In this document: positions 61,663 to 64,000 of the stretch, in pieces
Layout of the letters: each line of letters starts with the position of its first letter
How positions within the stretch are numbered: the stretch's first letter is position 1
Assembly (NCBI GenBank): GCA_964561545.1
Contig: CAZLQF010000002.1
Span: 62,001-126,000, forward strand
Length of the DNA stretch: 64,000 nt
DNA from: CAZLQF01 sp964561545
Lineage (GTDB): Bacteria; Bacteroidota; Bacteroidia; CAILMK01; CAYYUA01
Direction of reading: 5' to 3'
Translations under genes and position numbers: made by a program
The notes under the pieces: model-generated
The model's input: the letters and a program-made list of their open reading frames with translations, nothing else
What the model was told of the DNA's origin: nothing
The model's database searches: none

Positions 61663-62472
61663 TTAAGACAAAGTGGGATCGTAATAATACTCCTTTAGAA
61701 GACTTGTAAGTTTTTTGTTGGATACTTTTAAATGGAACTCACCTCCCATCGCCACTGATATACCACCATTTTCTTCAGAGACAATAATGGCCAATGCATC
61801 GGTTTGCTCACTGATGCCCAAACCTGAACGATGCCGCATGCCGAGTTCTCTGGGTACTTCATCATTTTCAGAAACGGGTAAAATACAGGATGCGGCTTTG
61901 ATTTGATTGCCGGCTATAATCACAGCGCCATCATGCAGGGGACTGTTTTTCTTGAAAAGGCTTTCCAGTAATTTACCACTCACCCTGGCGTTAAGTTCAA
62001 CACCAGATGAGGCATAATACCTAAGTTCAGAAGTATAAGCCAAAACGATCAAGGCCCCCATCCTTTGACGGGAAAGATTTTTAACAGATGAAACCACTTC
62101 AGAATAATTAAGCTCTTTTAACTCTGTTTCCAGTCGCCAGTTCCATGGCAAGACTTTATCCCAACTAAAATTTTGGTTGAACAAAACACTGTTGCGGCCG
62201 ATCATTAATAAGAAACGCCTGATCTCTTGCTGGAAGACTATTAATAAAGCCAAAACCCCTACCCCAATAAATTGCCCAAGAATGGTGGATAGGAGCTTCA
62301 TTTTCAAAGCACTGACACCCAACCAAAAGAAATAAATGAAAAGTAAACCGAGGAAGATGTTAAAAGCAATCGTACCTTTGACCAGTTGATATAGCAAGTA
62401 AATAAGAAAGGCCACCAAAAAAATATCCAGGATGTCCAGTATCCGAATGTCCAAAAATTTAAAGATCTCCAT
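61663..62472 (-). CDS. cdaA: Membrane diadenylate cyclase CdaA (c-di-AMP synthase)
   Basis: Joins two ATP to cyclic di-AMP. It has 269 residues with three N-terminal membrane helices (about 12-33, 38-55 and 60-80). The DisA_N catalytic domain follows from about residue 110, with SPLHDGAVII holding the DGA motif and GMRHRSGLGIS the RHR motif. It lacks a YbbR/CdaR partner gene in this window. It has its own -7 element and lies downstream of folP on the same strand, an order often seen in Bacteroidota. Confidence 0.94.
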   Translation of the reverse strand: MEIFKFLDIRILDILDIFLVAFLIYLLYQLVKGTIAFNIFLGLLFIYFFWLGVSALKMKLLSTILGQFIGVGVLALLIVFQQEIRRFLLMIGRNSVLFNQNFSWDKVLPWNWRLETELKELNYSEVVSSVKNLSRQRMGALIVLAYTSELRYYASSGVELNARVSGKLLESLFKKNSPLHDGAVIIAGNQIKAASCILPVSENDEVPRELGMRHRSGLGISEQTDALAIIVSEENGGISVAMGGEFHLKVSNKKLTSLLKEYYYDPTLS

Positions 62473-62491
62473 AACGGATCAGCAATTTAAG

Positions 62492-62499
62492 CAAAAATA
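62492..62499 (-). promoter_or_regulatory. Candidate -7 element (TATTTTTG) for cdaA
   Basis: A minus-strand TAnnTTTG match, 20 bases before the cdaA ATG at 62472. It indicates that cdaA need not depend on folP transcription, despite their shared strand and 205-base gap. Confidence 0.45.
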
Positions 62500-62677
62500 A
62501 CACAGTTTGGTGGGATTTTAAGTGTTAAAAGTTTTAGGTAGCTCGATAAGGGCTAATTCAGTTGTATGCGGGGTCATTTTTTTAATCCTGATGAAGTAGT
62601 CTGAAGCTTATCTACATAAATAAAAGATGTTTCTAATTTGTTATTAAGTCTTACGGCTTTTGTCTTGTTTCTAAGTT

Positions 62678-63553
62678 CTATTGATCAACCTCCACAGCCT
62701 TGTAATAATCCACCAGTTGAATGGCCTCTTTGGCCTGCTTAACATCGTGAACCCGAAGAATGCTGGCTCCATTTAACAATGCCAAGGTATTTAATACCGT
62801 TGACCCATTGAGTGCCTCTGCAGGTGGTTGATCCAGTACTTTTTTGATCATACTTTTGCGGGAAAGGCCTACCAAAATAGGTAGTTCAAAAAACTTGAAA
62901 AACTTCAATTGTTTAAGCAATGTAAAATTATGATCCACAGACTTACCAAAGCCAAAACCCGGGTCAATTATGACATCATTGATCTGATGGCGTTTCATTT
63001 CATCAACACGTTCTGATAAAAACTGGATGATGTCCTTAGTCACGTTTTGATAATTGGGATCCTTTTGCATGGTTTGGGGCGTGCCCTGCATATGCATCAG
63101 GATGTAAGGCACCTGGTTTTTGGCTACCGTCTCCACCATTTGATCATCTCCCGTGCCAGCATAGATATCGTTGACCATCAGAGCTCCGGCATCTAAAGCT
63201 TTTTGAGCAACCTTGCTTCTAAAGGTATCTACTGAGAGAATAGCATTGGGATACGTTGTGGCAATAGCTTCAATGACAGGTATGGTGCGGGTAAGTTCCT
63301 CTTCTAAAGAAATATGTTCCGCACCGGGTCGGGAAGAATAGCCACCAACATCGATAAAATCAGCGCCCTCTTCTAATAATTGCCTGGCCTGTTGCAAAGC
63401 ATTGGATTGATCAAAATGTTTACCGCCATCGTAAAAACTGTCAGGTGTCACATTCAAAATTCCCATTACCTTGGGATGGGCTAGGTCAAGAAGTTGATTA
63501 CCACAACGGATCGTTGTTTTTGGCTCAAATGGTTTATGCTCGTTTACCATCAT
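62678..63553 (-). CDS. folP: Dihydropteroate synthase
   Basis: Condenses p-aminobenzoate with the pterin diphosphate in folate synthesis; the sulfonamide target. It has 291 residues. Barrel motifs are MGILNVTPDSFYDGG near residues 30-44, FIDVGGYSSRPGAE near 66-79, VNDIYAG and ILMHMQGTP, then DPGFGFGKS near 198. FolC at 31-32 kb does the next step. ATG 63553 and the next ATG three bases later are both possible. The upstream gap of about 270 bases is shared with a divergent DoxX-family gene. Confidence 0.94.
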   Translation of the reverse strand: MMVNEHKPFEPKTTIRCGNQLLDLAHPKVMGILNVTPDSFYDGGKHFDQSNALQQARQLLEEGADFIDVGGYSSRPGAEHISLEEELTRTIPVIEAIATTYPNAILSVDTFRSKVAQKALDAGALMVNDIYAGTGDDQMVETVAKNQVPYILMHMQGTPQTMQKDPNYQNVTKDIIQFLSERVDEMKRHQINDVIIDPGFGFGKSVDHNFTLLKQLKFFKFFELPILVGLSRKSMIKKVLDQPPAEALNGSTVLNTLALLNGASILRVHDVKQAKEAIQLVDYYKAVEVDQ

Positions 63554-63826
63554 GATGGTTTCTTATCCGGGTAAAAAAATGAATTTATTGTTTCAAATTA
63601 AACAACAATACACCATGAATTAAGAAAAGTTTAGATTATTTTCTTCCAATTAAACAAGAACCGAATTTTGCTGATTAAATCCTAATTAAATGAGTCATGG
63701 AACAAATTTTGATCACGCAGTACAAAACCAACAAAAAGAATAAACTGTGGTAAAAAGCTTAATCCGGAATTTTCATGCCTCAATAATTTGAACAATATTT
63801 GTAGTACTCAAAACTTGTTAGAACCA

Positions 63827-64000
63827 ATGGGAAAAGCAATAACTTGGATTAGCCGCATCTTAGTAGGTGCATTGTTTATTTTTTCCGGGTTTATTAAAGC
63901 CAATGACCCGGATGGATTTGCTTACAAGCTTGAAGAATACTTTAATGTGTTCGGTACGCAATTCTTATCACCCATTTCCATTTACATCTCAATCCTGGCC
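63827..64000 (+). CDS. DoxX-family membrane protein, 3'-truncated by window edge
   Basis: ATG 63827 opens a frame running off the window with 58 residues visible. ISRILVGALFIFSGFIKAND, the first membrane helix and its Lys-Asn-Asp end, is the hallmark of Bacteroidota DoxX/MauE-type quinone-related membrane proteins. DPDGFAYKLEEYF follows. Such proteins usually have four helices and sit near folP and tpiA in this phylum. The full length cannot be seen. Confidence 0.75.
   Translation, partial: MGKAITWISRILVGALFIFSGFIKANDPDGFAYKLEEYFNVFGTQFLSPISIYISILA

Overview
The window looks like ordinary chromosome from a Bacteroidota bacterium, probably of Cytophagales type. The signs are AT-rich DNA, gene starts without regular Shine-Dalgarno sequences, many upstream copies of the Bacteroidota -7 element TAnnTTTG, two secreted proteins with type IX secretion (T9SS) C-terminal sorting domains, and families that are typical of the phylum (HU-CCDC81/SPOR protein, DUF3098, DUF4294, fused acyl-CoA mutase IcmF). 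The species was not identified. No prophage, CRISPR array, defence island or intact insertion sequence was seen. The only mobile-element trace is a decayed IS4-type transposase piece near 39.5 kb.

Layout. 1-12.7 kb: the 3' part of an isobutyryl-CoA mutase fusion, a SLC13-type permease with RCK_C domains, a polyprenyl diphosphate synthase, an orphan MacB-type permease, an acyl-CoA thioesterase, a large acyl-CoA synthetase, a CoA-type Nudix hydrolase and a FkbM methyltransferase. Several of these act on acyl-CoA. 12.9-19.8 kb: a secreted S9 peptidase, a tRNA-dihydrouridine synthase, then a CPBP protease fused to DUF2007 coupled to CdsA, and an MFS transporter. 19.8-25.5 kb: a leftward surface-polysaccharide group (Gfo/Idh oxidoreductase, unknown lipoprotein, initiating sugar-phosphate transferase, membrane nucleotide-sugar dehydratase). 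25.6-32.3 kb: lysS, a YqaA-type membrane protein, and a tight run of HU-CCDC81/SPOR protein, exbB, exbD, a TonB-like protein and folC.

32.3-39.1 kb: leftward recJ-lptB and rightward parC-menC, separated by 0.6 kb of non-coding DNA with two strong hairpins. 39.1-43.7 kb: the transposase relic, thioredoxin, an OmpA-domain protein, tRNA-Glu with a full promoter and terminator, a lipoprotein plus YiiX-like hydrolase pair, and an azurin-type lipoprotein. 44.1-48.8 kb: two divergent T9SS cargo proteins, one related to PNGase F, then a TIGR01777 epimerase. 49.1-57.2 kb: sucC, a YrdC/Sua5 protein, a PKD lipoprotein, a DUF4294 protein, a small highly charged protein, a divergent arginine decarboxylase/ureohydrolase pair, and a saccharopine dehydrogenase. 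57.3-64 kb: the ftsX-DUF3098-uppP-truB-ribF series, a low-molecular-weight phosphatase/ArsC-like protein, cdaA (c-di-AMP synthase), folP, and the start of a DoxX-family gene cut by the window edge.

No convincing new multi-gene system was found. The points most worth a second look are an unrecognised T9SS cargo with conserved-looking His/Asp motifs, the unknown lipoprotein inside the polysaccharide operon, the ArsC-like protein without resolving cysteines, the small basic/acidic protein at 53 kb, the transposase relic and hairpins around parC-menC, and the overlapping divergent promoters at 16.4 kb.
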